From Pirellulales bacterium (GTDB taxonomy: Bacteria > Planctomycetota > Planctomycetia > Pirellulales > JAEUIK01), in the NCBI GenBank assembly GCA_019745975.1, contig JAIESQ010000114.1, positions 1-52,540 on the forward strand: a stretch of 52,540 nt of DNA, read 5' to 3'. The number at the start of each line of letters is the position of its first letter. Position 1 is the first letter of the stretch. The notes under the pieces are model-generated. The model searched no databases. It saw nothing but the letters and a program-made list of their open reading frames with translations, and was not told the origin of the DNA. Positions 35,699-45,400 of the stretch are shown in pieces. A program made the position numbers and the translations under genes.

Positions 35699-36487
35699 TC
35701 AAGTCCGGCAGCGCGTTCGCAGAAGCTGCACAATGCCGAGCACCGAGAGAGCCAGGCCTACGAGCGCCAGGCTCGATGGCTCGGGGACGAAGGTGATGGG
35801 TGAGCTAAGCGCGTAGATTGCAGCGATCGATGGTTGCCCCGCATCATAAAGATCAAGCCATCTTCCATCTGTCAAATTTTGTGCACCGATTGCACCTTGC
35901 CCGCTTGGATCTCCGAGTGTCAACCCTGGGATGCGATATCCAAATGGATCGCTTCCCGTCCAGACGGGAGCATTGAACACTTCGTACGGCAATCCAAGTT
36001 GGTCGTAGAGCACGGGCGCCAGGAGTGAGCCGCCGTACAAGTCAGACGCCGTCACCAACTCGCCCCGCGTGTTGTACACGGGCAAGCCGACCCACGGCGC
36101 GTTGTCGCGAGCGTTCACCGTCGGCGTCGAAGCGATCGCCCGCCACGTCACGCCGGCGGGGAGCCCATACGGCACACCCGACGCGGCCTCGTTCGCAACG
36201 AACGCGTTGTAGTAATCGATGTCGTCGCTTGTCGCGGCCGTCGTGCTAAACGTGCGGAAGATCAACTGGTACTGTGAGCCCGGCGCAAGCCCCGCGGGGG
36301 GCAGGACGTTCTGTGGCAATGGAACCGGCGTAATCCCCAAGAGGGGGGACAGAACGAACTGTGGCGAGGGAACCAGATCCGGCGGAAGGAAATCAACCAC
36401 GTGCGCTTCGAGCGGCGCGCCAATGTAGAGTACCGTCGCGATCGTCGCCGCTACGTAGGACATTCTTTCCATATCAAGAACTGCCAT
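35699..36487 (-). CDS. PEP-CTERM sorted secreted protein
   Basis: This protein of about 262 aa ends with the PEP-CTERM sorting signal VPEPSSLALVGLALS... plus a hydrophobic helix and RTRCR, the target of exosortase-type processing. The N-terminus carries a signal peptide (MSYVAATIATVLYIGAPLEA). The mature part is a beta-rich, Tyr/Pro-rich domain with no motif I recognise. The start at 36487 or 36472 is uncertain, since both give a plausible signal. A (CT)10 tract lies 52 bases upstream of the first. It is in the same orientation as the LEPR-XLL gene. Confidence 0.75.
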   Translation of the reverse strand: MAVLDMERMSYVAATIATVLYIGAPLEAHVVDFLPPDLVPSPQFVLSPLLGITPVPLPQNVLPPAGLAPGSQYQLIFRTFSTTAATSDDIDYYNAFVANEAASGVPYGLPAGVTWRAIASTPTVNARDNAPWVGLPVYNTRGELVTASDLYGGSLLAPVLYDQLGLPYEVFNAPVWTGSDPFGYRIPGLTLGDPSGQGAIGAQNLTDGRWLDLYDAGQPSIAAIYALSSPITFVPEPSSLALVGLALSVLGIVQLLRTRCRT

Positions 36488-36528
36488 GATTGGCCCGGCG
36501 CGGCTCTCTTCGTGCGCGCATAACGCAC

Positions 36529-36560
36529 GGAGGGAGGGAGAGAGAGAGAGAGAGAGAGAC
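36529..36560. repeat. AG/CT simple repeat upstream of the PEP-CTERM gene
   Basis: About ten AG units run from 36539 to 36559, preceded by GGAGGGAGGG. On the gene strand this is a polypyrimidine CT tract in the 5' untranslated or promoter region. Such tracts change length by slippage and could alter expression. Confidence 0.8.
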
Positions 36561-36901
36561 CGCAACCCAGCCCGTTAGCGATCCTTTACCAGATGATGAG
36601 CCTTCTCTCGAAACAGAACGACGCTGACAATAAAAGCGATGCCCCCAGATGTCAAATGAAAATCCAATCATGTAATATCTGCCGAGACTGCGCTCTTCTT
36701 GACTTGACCTTGGGCGAAGGGCCTTTTGGCGATCAGTCGTCAGCCCGACTCTGGCGTTGTGATGCCCTCTAGGAATTGTTGCAATAGGCAGCACAGTTCG
36801 GGGAACGGCAGTCTACGGGGCTCGGCTGGAATGTCATCGACTTCGGCGACAAACCGGATCGTTCGCTCGACTGCCGCGCCTACCCGCAAACGGACGCTCT
36901 T
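36561..36901. promoter_or_regulatory. Divergent intergenic region
   Basis: This region lies between the PEP-CTERM gene and the HTH-EIIA gene, and should carry both promoters. I see no consensus hexamer pair I would defend. Small open frames here lack coding character. Confidence 0.35.
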
Positions 36902-37624
36902 ATGGCCGATGAAGACTTCACGATCGAATCGCTCGCCGACTACTTGCACCTGCACCCTGACCAAATCGCGCGGCTGGCTGACCGCGGCCAGGTTCCCGGG
37001 CGGCGTGTCGGCGGGGCCTGGCGCTTCTCGCCGCACGAGATCCATCACTGGCTCGAAGCGCGGGTGGGAGTGCTCGACGACGCGGGGCTCTTGCAGTTGG
37101 AAGGTGCGTTGCGGCGTTCGGCAGGCGAGCCAGCGGGCCCTTCCACTTCGATTCCGTGCATCGCCACGTTGTTGCCTCAGGAAGCCATCGCCGTGCCGCT
37201 TGCTGCCCGCACGCGCAGCTCAGTGATCACATCGATGGTCGACCTGGCAGCACAGACCGGCTGGGTTTGGGATCCGGAGGCACTGGCCGACGCAGTCCGT
37301 CGCCGCGAGGATCTGTTTCCCACGGCGCTCGATAGTGGCGTGGCGCTGTTGCATCCGCGCCGCCCGCTGCCGGCTATCGTGGCCGAACCCTTCCTGGCGT
37401 TCGGCCGCACGTCGCAGGGTATCCCGTTCAGCGGCCAACGTGGTCAGTTAACCGACCTGTTCTTCCTGATCCTGTCGGTTGACGACGCGGGGCATTTGCG
37501 CGTCCTGGCGCGATTGAGTCGGCTACTGGCAGCGCCTGGCTTTCATGACGCGCTACGCGGCGCTGCGGATGCCGCGGCAGTGCGCGCGGCGATCGCGAGT
37601 GCCGAGGAGCAACTGCCGGAGTGA
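36902..37624 (+). CDS. HTH (excisionase-type) fused to PTS EIIA-like domain
   Basis: This 240-aa protein starts with an excisionase/MerR-like helix-turn-helix (7-51: ESLADYLHLHPDQIARLADRGQVPGRRVGGAWRF in part). It is followed by a fructose-type EIIA domain (86-232). His151 in VALLHPRRPLP stands at the position of the phosphorylated His in EIIA(Fru)/PtsN. SGQRGQLTDLFFLIL and HLRVLARLSRLL complete the domain. It probably senses phosphorylation state and binds DNA. The next gene follows after 61 bases and may be co-transcribed. No PTS sugar permease is nearby. Confidence 0.82.
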   Translation: MADEDFTIESLADYLHLHPDQIARLADRGQVPGRRVGGAWRFSPHEIHHWLEARVGVLDDAGLLQLEGALRRSAGEPAGPSTSIPCIATLLPQEAIAVPLAARTRSSVITSMVDLAAQTGWVWDPEALADAVRRREDLFPTALDSGVALLHPRRPLPAIVAEPFLAFGRTSQGIPFSGQRGQLTDLFFLILSVDDAGHLRVLARLSRLLAAPGFHDALRGAADAAAVRAAIASAEEQLPE

Positions 37625-37685
37625 TGGTTGCCAGAGCGAATTGTGTGGGACATCGATTCGTGGCTTCGCAATCGGAGAGTGCCGA

Positions 37686-38558
37686 GTGCCCGCGGCTTTG
37701 TTCATCTGTAATTCTCGATCGCCCGAATTCGCCGCGGCGCTGATCGCGCTGGGCGAAGCGTTCGACGTAAAGACGCACGAAGGCGTCGCCGCCGCCTGTG
37801 GGCCGCTCTGCCAGGGGACCCAGGATGAAGCTTGCTGCGGCGTTGAATTGATCGTGCTGGCGCAGTCGCGCCCCGGCGAGTTTACCGCCGCCGAGGTTGA
37901 TCGCTTGCGGCGTCGATTCCCATCGGCCGCCGTGATCTCGTTGCTTGGCAGTTGGAGCGAAGGGGAAACGCGTTCCGGCAAGCCGTTGGCGACCGCCTGC
38001 CGCCTTTACTGGCACCAAGCGGCCGACCGATTGCGGCGCGACATCGCGCGGCGCGCCAGCGGACAATCGCCACTCTGGAGTTTGCCAACGACTAGCACGG
38101 AAGACGAGCGTGTCTTGCGCAGCGCGGCAGCGCCGCCTCGCCAGCGTACTGGCAAGGAATGCACCGACGACAAGCGATCCTCGCGCGCTACCGTCGCCCT
38201 ATTTGGCCACGACCGCTCGTCGATTGCCTGGCTGGTCGACGCTTGCCGAGCCGGCGGATATGAACCTGTCTGGATGGGGCCGCGTTGCGCCGTCGAGCCC
38301 TGCGACGTGGTAGCCGCGATCTGGGATCTCACCGCCTGGACCTCCGCGTCGGCCGACGAACTGCGGCAGATCACCCGATTCGTGCCGGCCCACCGCGTCG
38401 TCGCGCTGCTTGGTTTTCCGCGTTGGCACGATATTCAACGGGCGGCACGGCAAGGACTAGGCGCGATCATCTCCAAGCCGCTGGTACTCGATGATCTGTA
38501 TAGTGCGATAAATCGCTTCGTCGAACCGGCGACAGAGAGCGCGACGGCCAAGCGGTAG
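37686..38558 (+). CDS. Double receiver-like (pseudo-receiver) protein
   Basis: This 290-aa protein has two alpha/beta domains that look like degenerate response-regulator receivers. The first has ELIVLAQ and AVISLLGSW in place of the phospho-Asp and Thr strands. The second (about 170-275) has VALFGHDRSS, AAIWDLTAW, RVVALLGF and a final IISKPLVLDDLYSAINRF, with Lys264 matching the conserved receiver Lys. The acidic pocket is not preserved. The start is a GTG at 37686 with GGAGAG six bases upstream. It follows the HTH-EIIA gene, and no kinase is adjacent. Function unknown. Confidence 0.6.
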   Translation: MPAALFICNSRSPEFAAALIALGEAFDVKTHEGVAAACGPLCQGTQDEACCGVELIVLAQSRPGEFTAAEVDRLRRRFPSAAVISLLGSWSEGETRSGKPLATACRLYWHQAADRLRRDIARRASGQSPLWSLPTTSTEDERVLRSAAAPPRQRTGKECTDDKRSSRATVALFGHDRSSIAWLVDACRAGGYEPVWMGPRCAVEPCDVVAAIWDLTAWTSASADELRQITRFVPAHRVVALLGFPRWHDIQRAARQGLGAIISKPLVLDDLYSAINRFVEPATESATAKR

Positions 38559-38626
38559 TGAAAGAACTGCGGGCGGCGCTTTCGCAGCCAGTCCATGACT
38601 CCCAATCCGGTCGCACGAGAACTGCT

Positions 38627-39364
38627 CTACGGAAACTCAAAGGCAGCGGTATCGCAGCGGACGATTTCGCGACGCCAGTCGAGCTCATGGATCGGCCAGG
38701 CCACGATCCTCGCGCCATGCTCGCGCGTACGATAGATCGCTCCCTGCTTATGCGCAAAGCGCCAGGCAGCTTGTTCGACCGCCGACATCAGCGGCGCTCG
38801 GCCAGCCAAGTTGGTGCGCCGCCAGGTGACTCGCCCGTGGTCGAACACGGTGACGATCGCCGGCTCAGGCAAATCGAGCGTGCGCCACGCGATGAGCTCA
38901 TGGCTGGCGGTTGCATAACGTTGCTTGAGCAGCGGCAATTCCCAATCGTCGTTCGCCGCGTCGCGCGCGAACCACTCGCTCGGCAACAACAAACGACGCG
39001 CGAGCTGATTAGCCAGCGATTCGCGCGTGTCGAGCGGCACGTCGTCGACAGACCAGTTCAGTTGCTCAAAGCACCTGCCAGCCAGGTGTTCGCCAATTTC
39101 GTGCGCAACCGCCCATTGCCGCCGCTCGCCGCGTGGCTCGGCGCTCAACACGATCGACGGCCGCGACGGCCCGCCGCGCGGATCGGCGACTCGCACCAGC
39201 CGCGCGCGGGGGCGCTGCCCGCTATCTTCGAGCACCGCCAGTCCGAGCGCTCTGGCGACCTGAAACGCGTCGACCGGTGGCTGTTCGATCGCCGCGAAAG
39301 TCAGAGCCTCGCTAACGGCCTCATCGAGAATCGCAGTCACCTTGTCAGGCGCATGGGAGAGCAT
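38627..39364 (-). CDS. ImmA/IrrE-type metallopeptidase-like protein
   Basis: This 245-aa protein matches the ImmA/IrrE (M78) family, members of which cut repressors or act in stress response. WAVAHEIGEHLAGRCFEQL (His88, Glu89, His93) is the metal region, and ESLANQLARRLLLP is the second family motif. The spacing is H-E-x3-H rather than H-E-x2-H, so metal binding may differ. No XRE repressor gene is adjacent on either side, although family members usually have one. A hyphenated palindrome lies upstream at 39435-39454. Confidence 0.7.
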   Translation of the reverse strand: MLSHAPDKVTAILDEAVSEALTFAAIEQPPVDAFQVARALGLAVLEDSGQRPRARLVRVADPRGGPSRPSIVLSAEPRGERRQWAVAHEIGEHLAGRCFEQLNWSVDDVPLDTRESLANQLARRLLLPSEWFARDAANDDWELPLLKQRYATASHELIAWRTLDLPEPAIVTVFDHGRVTWRRTNLAGRAPLMSAVEQAAWRFAHKQGAIYRTREHGARIVAWPIHELDWRREIVRCDTAAFEFP

Positions 39365-39393
39365 TGGGCCACCACGTCTTGTCGGTGTTCGAC

Positions 39394-39454
39394 AAACTCA
39401 GTTGCTCACAAGCTGAGTTTTCGCGACACACAGATAGTGTTCATAAGTACACTA
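39394..39454. promoter_or_regulatory. Two small palindromes upstream of the ImmA/IrrE-like gene
   Basis: AAACTCAG (39394-39401) pairs with CTGAGTTT (39413-39420). Next to it TAGTGT (39435-39440) pairs with ACACTA (39449-39454). They lie between the ImmA/IrrE-like start and the next gene's stop. The second resembles an operator half-site pair, the first a terminator stem for the propeller gene or an operator. Confidence 0.35.
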
Positions 39455-39499
39455 CAGGGCGTTACGCCCGATTGCAACCAGATTCTTCCCAGACGTTTT

Positions 39500-41179
39500 C
39501 TAGGGCTGCGCTGCGTTGGAAATCACCGGTGCCTTTGCCAAGGGCAGCAACAAACAAACCGCCTCGCGGTCGTTGCGCAGCAGCAGTCGATTGCCTGAGA
39601 GGGCCAGGTTGTTCCAGGTCTTGTCGTCGAAGACCTGCACGCGACCCAATTCGACCGCACGATCCGGGCGCGCGTCGACGAGCACCAATTCACCCCCTTC
39701 GGTCAATACCAGCAACAGATCGCCGACCAGCAGAATCTGACCGTGCCCGTACCGGCCGCGCTTCCAGGTGCGCGCGCCGGTGAGCGGATTCACGCAGGCC
39801 AACACGCCGTCGTCGAGGCCCAGGACGTGCCCCTGGTAGATCACGCCGTTGGTGAACTTCATTTTCAAGTTTTTGTTAGCGGGCCAGGCTTCGCGTGCTT
39901 GCCACTGGCCGGCGGAATCGCGCCGCACGTCGATGGTCACGCAGCCGACGCCGTAGCCGGCGGAGACGAACACATGGTGGGGGTCGAAAGGCATTGCGTT
40001 TGCGACCGTTGCGTCGCCTGATCCGAACGGAAAGCTCCACAGCACTTCGCCACTGTGGGGATCATGCCCGCTGACGGTGCGATGATTGAAGACGACGATC
40101 TGCTCCACTCCGTCGAGTGTCGACAACACGGGCGAACTGTGGCCAGCCAAATCGTTGCCCGTTTGCCAAAGCGGTTCGCCGGTTGCCCGATCAAAGGCCA
40201 TCAAAGCTGGAAAATAGAGCCGATCGCCGGCCATCAGGTTGCCATTTCCAGCGACCACGACCAGGCGATCGTAGACCAGCGGCGAGCACGATCGCCCCCA
40301 TTCGTTGTTGTAGCCGGGCGCTTTGAGAGTCGCGCGGCTCCAAAGCGCATCGCCGGTCGCGCCATCCAAGCAATTCAAGAGGCCCGTGGCCCCGAGCGTG
40401 TAGACGCGCCCGTCGACGATCGTGGGGGTCGCCCGTGGCCCGTCGCCTCCGACGACGGAGACAAATTCCACGGGGTCGCGGTGTCGCCAGCGCTCGCGAC
40501 CGGTCAACACTTCGTAGCAAACCACTTGCTCCTCGAACGTGGGCTTGGCTTCAGTCCACGACTTCGCACGACGCTGTTCCTGCGTGACGGCGAAGTTGCC
40601 GACGATGGCGAACGCCGACCACCCGGCACCGTGCTCGCTACTGTCATTAATCGTGCGGCGCCAAAGCTCGCGCGGCGGGTCCCGCTCCCAGTCGCGCGCC
40701 AGTTGCAGACCCGCTACTTCCGGGATTCGCCGCGGACCAAGGAACTGCGGAGAATCCTGCGGCGTTGTGGTTAAGAGGTCGACCGGTTCCAAGCCGGCCG
40801 CTTCGTTGTCCACGATCGGCGAAGGCGACAACGAGACCGTCCCGCGCCCCGCCAACTGCCGCCATACCGGCCGAAGTCGCACTTGCGGCAGCAAGTCGCC
40901 GGTCAGGCCATCGACTTCGAAGAATGCCAGGCAACCGAGCGCCACGAGCGCCGCCGCGGTGATGATTGTCAATCGCGTCCGCAACGACCACGGCGCTAGC
41001 ACCAGCACCCACAGCAGGATCGCCACGGCGGCGGGCGCGACCACCTTCAGTGTGCTAATGACCTGATCGGTGCGGGCGATATCAGACAAGCCCCAGATCC
41101 AAGCCAGCGCGGCCACCGCCGCAACCACTACGATCTTCGCGGGCCAAGTCCGGGGCGCGGGGAAAAACGTCGTCGTCAT
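39500..41179 (-). CDS. Membrane-anchored PQQ-type beta-propeller protein
   Basis: This protein of about 559 aa begins with three hydrophobic segments in the first 110 residues (IVVVAAVAALAWIWGL, APAAVAILLWVLVLAPW, LTIITAAALVALGCLAFF). A large domain follows with PQQ/BamB-like blades: VVCYEVLTGRERWRH, GLLNCLDGATGDALWSR, MAFDRATGEPLWQTG, SGHDPHSGEVLWSF. It lacks the acidic and Trp residues needed to call a PQQ dehydrogenase. Such proteins are common, mostly unstudied, in planctomycetes. The start at 41179 (MTTTFF) is preferred over 41203. Confidence 0.8.
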   Translation of the reverse strand: MTTTFFPAPRTWPAKIVVVAAVAALAWIWGLSDIARTDQVISTLKVVAPAAVAILLWVLVLAPWSLRTRLTIITAAALVALGCLAFFEVDGLTGDLLPQVRLRPVWRQLAGRGTVSLSPSPIVDNEAAGLEPVDLLTTTPQDSPQFLGPRRIPEVAGLQLARDWERDPPRELWRRTINDSSEHGAGWSAFAIVGNFAVTQEQRRAKSWTEAKPTFEEQVVCYEVLTGRERWRHRDPVEFVSVVGGDGPRATPTIVDGRVYTLGATGLLNCLDGATGDALWSRATLKAPGYNNEWGRSCSPLVYDRLVVVAGNGNLMAGDRLYFPALMAFDRATGEPLWQTGNDLAGHSSPVLSTLDGVEQIVVFNHRTVSGHDPHSGEVLWSFPFGSGDATVANAMPFDPHHVFVSAGYGVGCVTIDVRRDSAGQWQAREAWPANKNLKMKFTNGVIYQGHVLGLDDGVLACVNPLTGARTWKRGRYGHGQILLVGDLLLVLTEGGELVLVDARPDRAVELGRVQVFDDKTWNNLALSGNRLLLRNDREAVCLLLPLAKAPVISNAAQP

Positions 41180-41364
41180 GGTGAGGCCAGAAGCGGTTTG
41201 CAAATCAGCGTGCCGAAACCTTCAGTCTAGCAAGATCGCAATCGACAATCGCGAGTCGCGTCTGGCAATTTCGTATTTCATATTTGCACTGGCACATTCG
41301 ATCAGCGACAGTACCTGGCGCCGCCGACCGCGCCCGATTGCGGAGTTTTTATGAGAGGGTTGCC

Positions 41365-42255
41365 ATGTCGATTGTCCGCACGCCCGACGAACGGTTTGTC
41401 GATCTCCCTGACTTTCCGTACGAGCCACGGTACACACAGCTCGGCCAGGTACGCATGCACTACGTCGAGTCTGGGTCGGGTGATCCGATCCTCTGTCTGC
41501 ACGGAGAGCCAACCTGGAGCTTCTTGTACCGCAAGATGATCCCTGCGCTGGCCAAGCGAGGGCGAGTGATCGCGCCCGACATGATCGGCTTCGGCCGCTC
41601 GGACAAATACACCGAGCGTTCGGCCTACACCTTTCAGATGCACCGCGACGCGCTGGCCGCGTTCATCGCAGCCCTCGATCTTGCTCGGATCACCTTGGTG
41701 TGCCAGGACTGGGGCGGGCTGATCGGGCTGCGACTGGCGGCTGAAATGCCCGACCGTTTCGCGCGGCTGGTGATCATGAACACGGGCGTTCCCACCGGCG
41801 ACGAGGCGCCGAGCGAGGGATTCAAGCGTTGGCGTGAGTTCGCGGCCAATTCGACCGATTTGCCGATCGGCTTCATCATGCGGCGCACGTTGGTCGGCGG
41901 CGACGCGATCGACCAGCGCGTGATCGACGCCTACGAAGCGCCATTCCCCGATGTCAGCTTCAAGGCGGGCGCGATGCAGTTTCCACTGTTAGTGCCGATA
42001 ACGCCCGACGACCCTGCCAGCGAATCGATGCGCCACACGCGCAAAGTGCTGAGTGCCTGGACGAAGCCGGCGCTGGTGATGTTCTCCGACGGCGATCCAA
42101 TCACGCGTGGTGGCGACCGCTGGTTTCGCAAGCTGATCCCATCGGCCAAGGATCAACCGGAGATCGTCATCGAAGGAGCGAGCCATTTCCTGCAGGAGGA
42201 CGCGGGCCCGCAGATCGCCGAGCAGATCGTGGCGTTCCTTGATCGTACGCGGTGA
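41365..42255 (+). CDS. Haloalkane dehalogenase-like alpha/beta hydrolase
   Basis: This 296-aa protein matches haloalkane dehalogenases of the DhlA branch, which hydrolyse carbon-halogen bonds. The nucleophile Asp115 is in VCQDWGG, the oxyanion/halide Trp51 is in HGEPTW, and Trp116 follows the Asp. The acid is near FSDGDPITRGGD, and the base His is in EGASHFLQED. The start at 41365 (MSIVRTPDER) has GAGAGG seven bases upstream. Sequence cannot exclude an epoxide hydrolase-like role, but QDW plus the HGEPTW Trp favours dehalogenation. No regulator or transporter is adjacent. Confidence 0.83.
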   Translation: MSIVRTPDERFVDLPDFPYEPRYTQLGQVRMHYVESGSGDPILCLHGEPTWSFLYRKMIPALAKRGRVIAPDMIGFGRSDKYTERSAYTFQMHRDALAAFIAALDLARITLVCQDWGGLIGLRLAAEMPDRFARLVIMNTGVPTGDEAPSEGFKRWREFAANSTDLPIGFIMRRTLVGGDAIDQRVIDAYEAPFPDVSFKAGAMQFPLLVPITPDDPASESMRHTRKVLSAWTKPALVMFSDGDPITRGGDRWFRKLIPSAKDQPEIVIEGASHFLQEDAGPQIAEQIVAFLDRTR

Positions 42256-42458
42256 ACGAGCGCTGGTCGCCGTCCTTTGCGTGTCGAATCCATGTGTCCG
42301 TTGCCAGCGCGTCGGATGCACCATACACCGGCGGCTCGCGCGGCGAACTGCTTCGCAGGCTGGGCACTTACTGCCGTCGGCCGCCGCTGCTAAATTGACA
42401 AGTCGCGCCGTGCCATTGCCCCAGCCGCTAGTCCACCGATCATTCCTCGCGATCCCCG

Positions 42459-45400
42459 ATGAGAGAAATCCGCAAGCTGTTGGTCGCCAATCGGGGGGAG
42501 ATCGCCATCCGCGTCTTCCGCACCGCCCACGAGCTGGGCATCCGCACGGTGGCCATCTTCTCGCACGAGGATCGCTACGCACTACACCGCTTCAAAGCGG
42601 ATGAAGCGTACCAGGTAGGGCAGGCCGGCGAGCCGATCCGTTCGTATCTTGACATTCCGAGCATCGTCGCGACGGCCGTCGACCAGGGAATCGATGCCAT
42701 TCACCCGGGGTATGGGTTCCTGTCGGAGAACCCCGATCTGGCCCGGGCCTGCGACGGGGCGGGCATCGTGTTTGTCGGGCCGAGCGTGGCAAACCTCGAG
42801 CAACTGGGGGACAAGATCGTCGCCCGCCGGATCGCGGTCGAAGCCGGCGTGCCGGTGCTGGCCGGCAGTCCCGAGCCCTTGAGCGATGCCAAGCAGGCCC
42901 GCCAACTGGCCGACAAGCTCGGCTTCCCGGTGATCTTAAAGGCGGCCAAAGGGGGGGGCGGCCGTGGCATGCGGGTTGTGCACGAAGCCCAAGAGTTGCC
43001 TGGGGCGCTCGAGCAGGCCCAGCGCGAAGCGCTGTTGGCGTTCGGCAGCGGCGACGTGTTCATCGAGAAGCTCGTTCAGCGACCGCGGCACATCGAAGTG
43101 CAATTGCTGGGAGACCGCCACGGCAACCTGGTGCACTTGTTCGAGCGCGATTGCAGTGTCCAGCGCCGGCATCAGAAGGTCGTCGAGATCGCTCCGGCGG
43201 TGAATCTCGACGCGGCGCTGCGCGAGCGCATCTTGCAGGCGGCGCTGGCCGTCGGACGCCAGGTCAACTACACGAATGCCGGCACCGTCGAGTTTCTCGT
43301 CGACTCCGACACCGGTGAGTTCTATTTCATCGAAGTCAATCCGCGAATTCAGGTCGAGCACACCGTGACCGAGCAGGTGACTGGCTACGACCTGGTGAAG
43401 TGTCAGATTATGGTTGCTTCGGGGCTGGAGCTCACCGATCCGCAGATTGGCATCACGTCGCAGGCCGATATCAAGGTACGTGGTTTCGCGCTGCAGTGCC
43501 GCGTAACGACCGAAGATCCCGAAAACCAGTTCCTGCCCGACTACGGCCGGATCACGCACTATCGCTCGGCAGGGGGCATGGGCGTACGACTCGACGCGGG
43601 TACCGCCTTCTCCGGCGCGTTGGTCACGCCGTTCTACGATTCGCTGCTGGTGAAAGTAACCGCCTGGGCGAACCGTTTCCCCGATGCGTGCCGTCGGATG
43701 GAACGTTGCCTGCAAGAATTCCGCGTGCGCGGCGTGAAGACGAATATCCCGTTCCTCATCAACCTGGTGACGCACCCCACGTTTGCCGCCGGGGGCTGCA
43801 CGACGGGCTTTATCGACGACACGCCCGAACTGTTCCAGCTTGCTCAGCGGCAGGATCGGGCGACGCGGCTCTTCACCTATCTGGCCGACATCACGGTCAA
43901 CGGTCATCCGCTGATCAAGCGGCGACCCGCGCAACTGCAGCGCGCCACGGCGCCCGTTCCGACGACCGATCACACGCAGCCGATTCCGCCCGGCACGCGC
44001 AACCTGCTGCACGAACTGGGGCCTGAGCGGTTCAGCGGCTGGGTGTTGGAGCAGAAGCGGCTATTGCTGACCGACACCACGCTGCGCGATGCTCACCAGT
44101 CGCTGCTGGCCACACGGCTGCGGACTTACGACTGCCTGGCGATCGCCGACGCCTATGCGCGGCTAACGCCCGAGTTGTTTTCGCTTGAGATGTGGGGCGG
44201 GGCCACGTTCGACACGTCGATGCGGTTCTTGAAGGAGTGCCCCTGGCAGCGGCTTGCCGAGCTGCGCGAGAAGGTGCCGAACATCCTCTTTCAGATGCTG
44301 TTGCGCGCTTCGAACGCAGTTGGCTATGCGAACTATCCCGACAATGTCGTGCAGGCATTTGTGCGCGAGGCGGCCGCGGCCGCCATCGACTTGTTCCGCA
44401 TCTTCGATTCGCTCAACTGGCTGCCGAACTTGCGCGTCGCGATGGAAGAAGTGCAGAAAACCGGCGCGCTGTGCGAAGCGACCATCTGCTATACCGGCGA
44501 TCTGCTCGATCCAGCGCGGCCAAAGTACGACCTCAAGTACTACGTCGGCATGGCCAAAGAGCTCGAGCGGATGGGAGCCCACCTACTGGCCATCAAGGAC
44601 ATGGCCGGGCTGTGCAAGCCGTACGCGGCCGAACAGCTCGTGCGCACTCTGAAGCAGGAAGTCGGCATCCCGATTCACTTCCACACGCACGACACGGCGG
44701 GCGTGCAAGCGGCCAGCGTCCTCAAGGCAGCCGAGGTGGGGCTCGATATCGCCGATGGGGCGTCGGCCCCCATGTCGGGGATGACCTCGCAGCCGAATCT
44801 CGATTCGCTCGTCGAAGCGCTGCGGCACACGCCGCGCGCCACCGGGCTCGACCCCGCCGCGCTGCAGCAAATCGCCAACTACTGGGAAGTGACACGCGAA
44901 TACTACGCGCCGTTCGAGTCGGGGCAGAAAGCCAGCACCGCCGAAGTCTATCGCCACGAAATGCCGGGCGGGCAATCGACCAACCTGTTGCAGCAGGCGC
45001 AGGCAGTGGGGCTCGGCAATCGCTGGCACGACATCTGCCGCGCGTATGCCGACGTCAACCAGTTGTTCGGCGACATTGTCAAAGTCACTCCCAGCTCGAA
45101 GGCAGTCGGAGACATGGCGATCTTCCTGGTCACCAACGACCTGGCGGCGCGCGACATTCTTGACCCCGAGCGCGACTTCGCCATCCCTGAATCGGTCGTC
45201 GATTTGATGTCGGGCCGCATGGGGCAACCGCCGGGAGGTTTTCCGCCCGAAGTTCAGAAGCGGATTCTTAAAGGTCAGAAGCCTCTCGCTGATCGACCTG
45301 GTGCGAGCCTGGCGCCCGTCGATTTCGACGCCAAACGGCGCGAAATGGCCGACAAGATTGGCCGCGCGCCCAGCGAGCGCGAGCTCATCAGCTACTTGAT

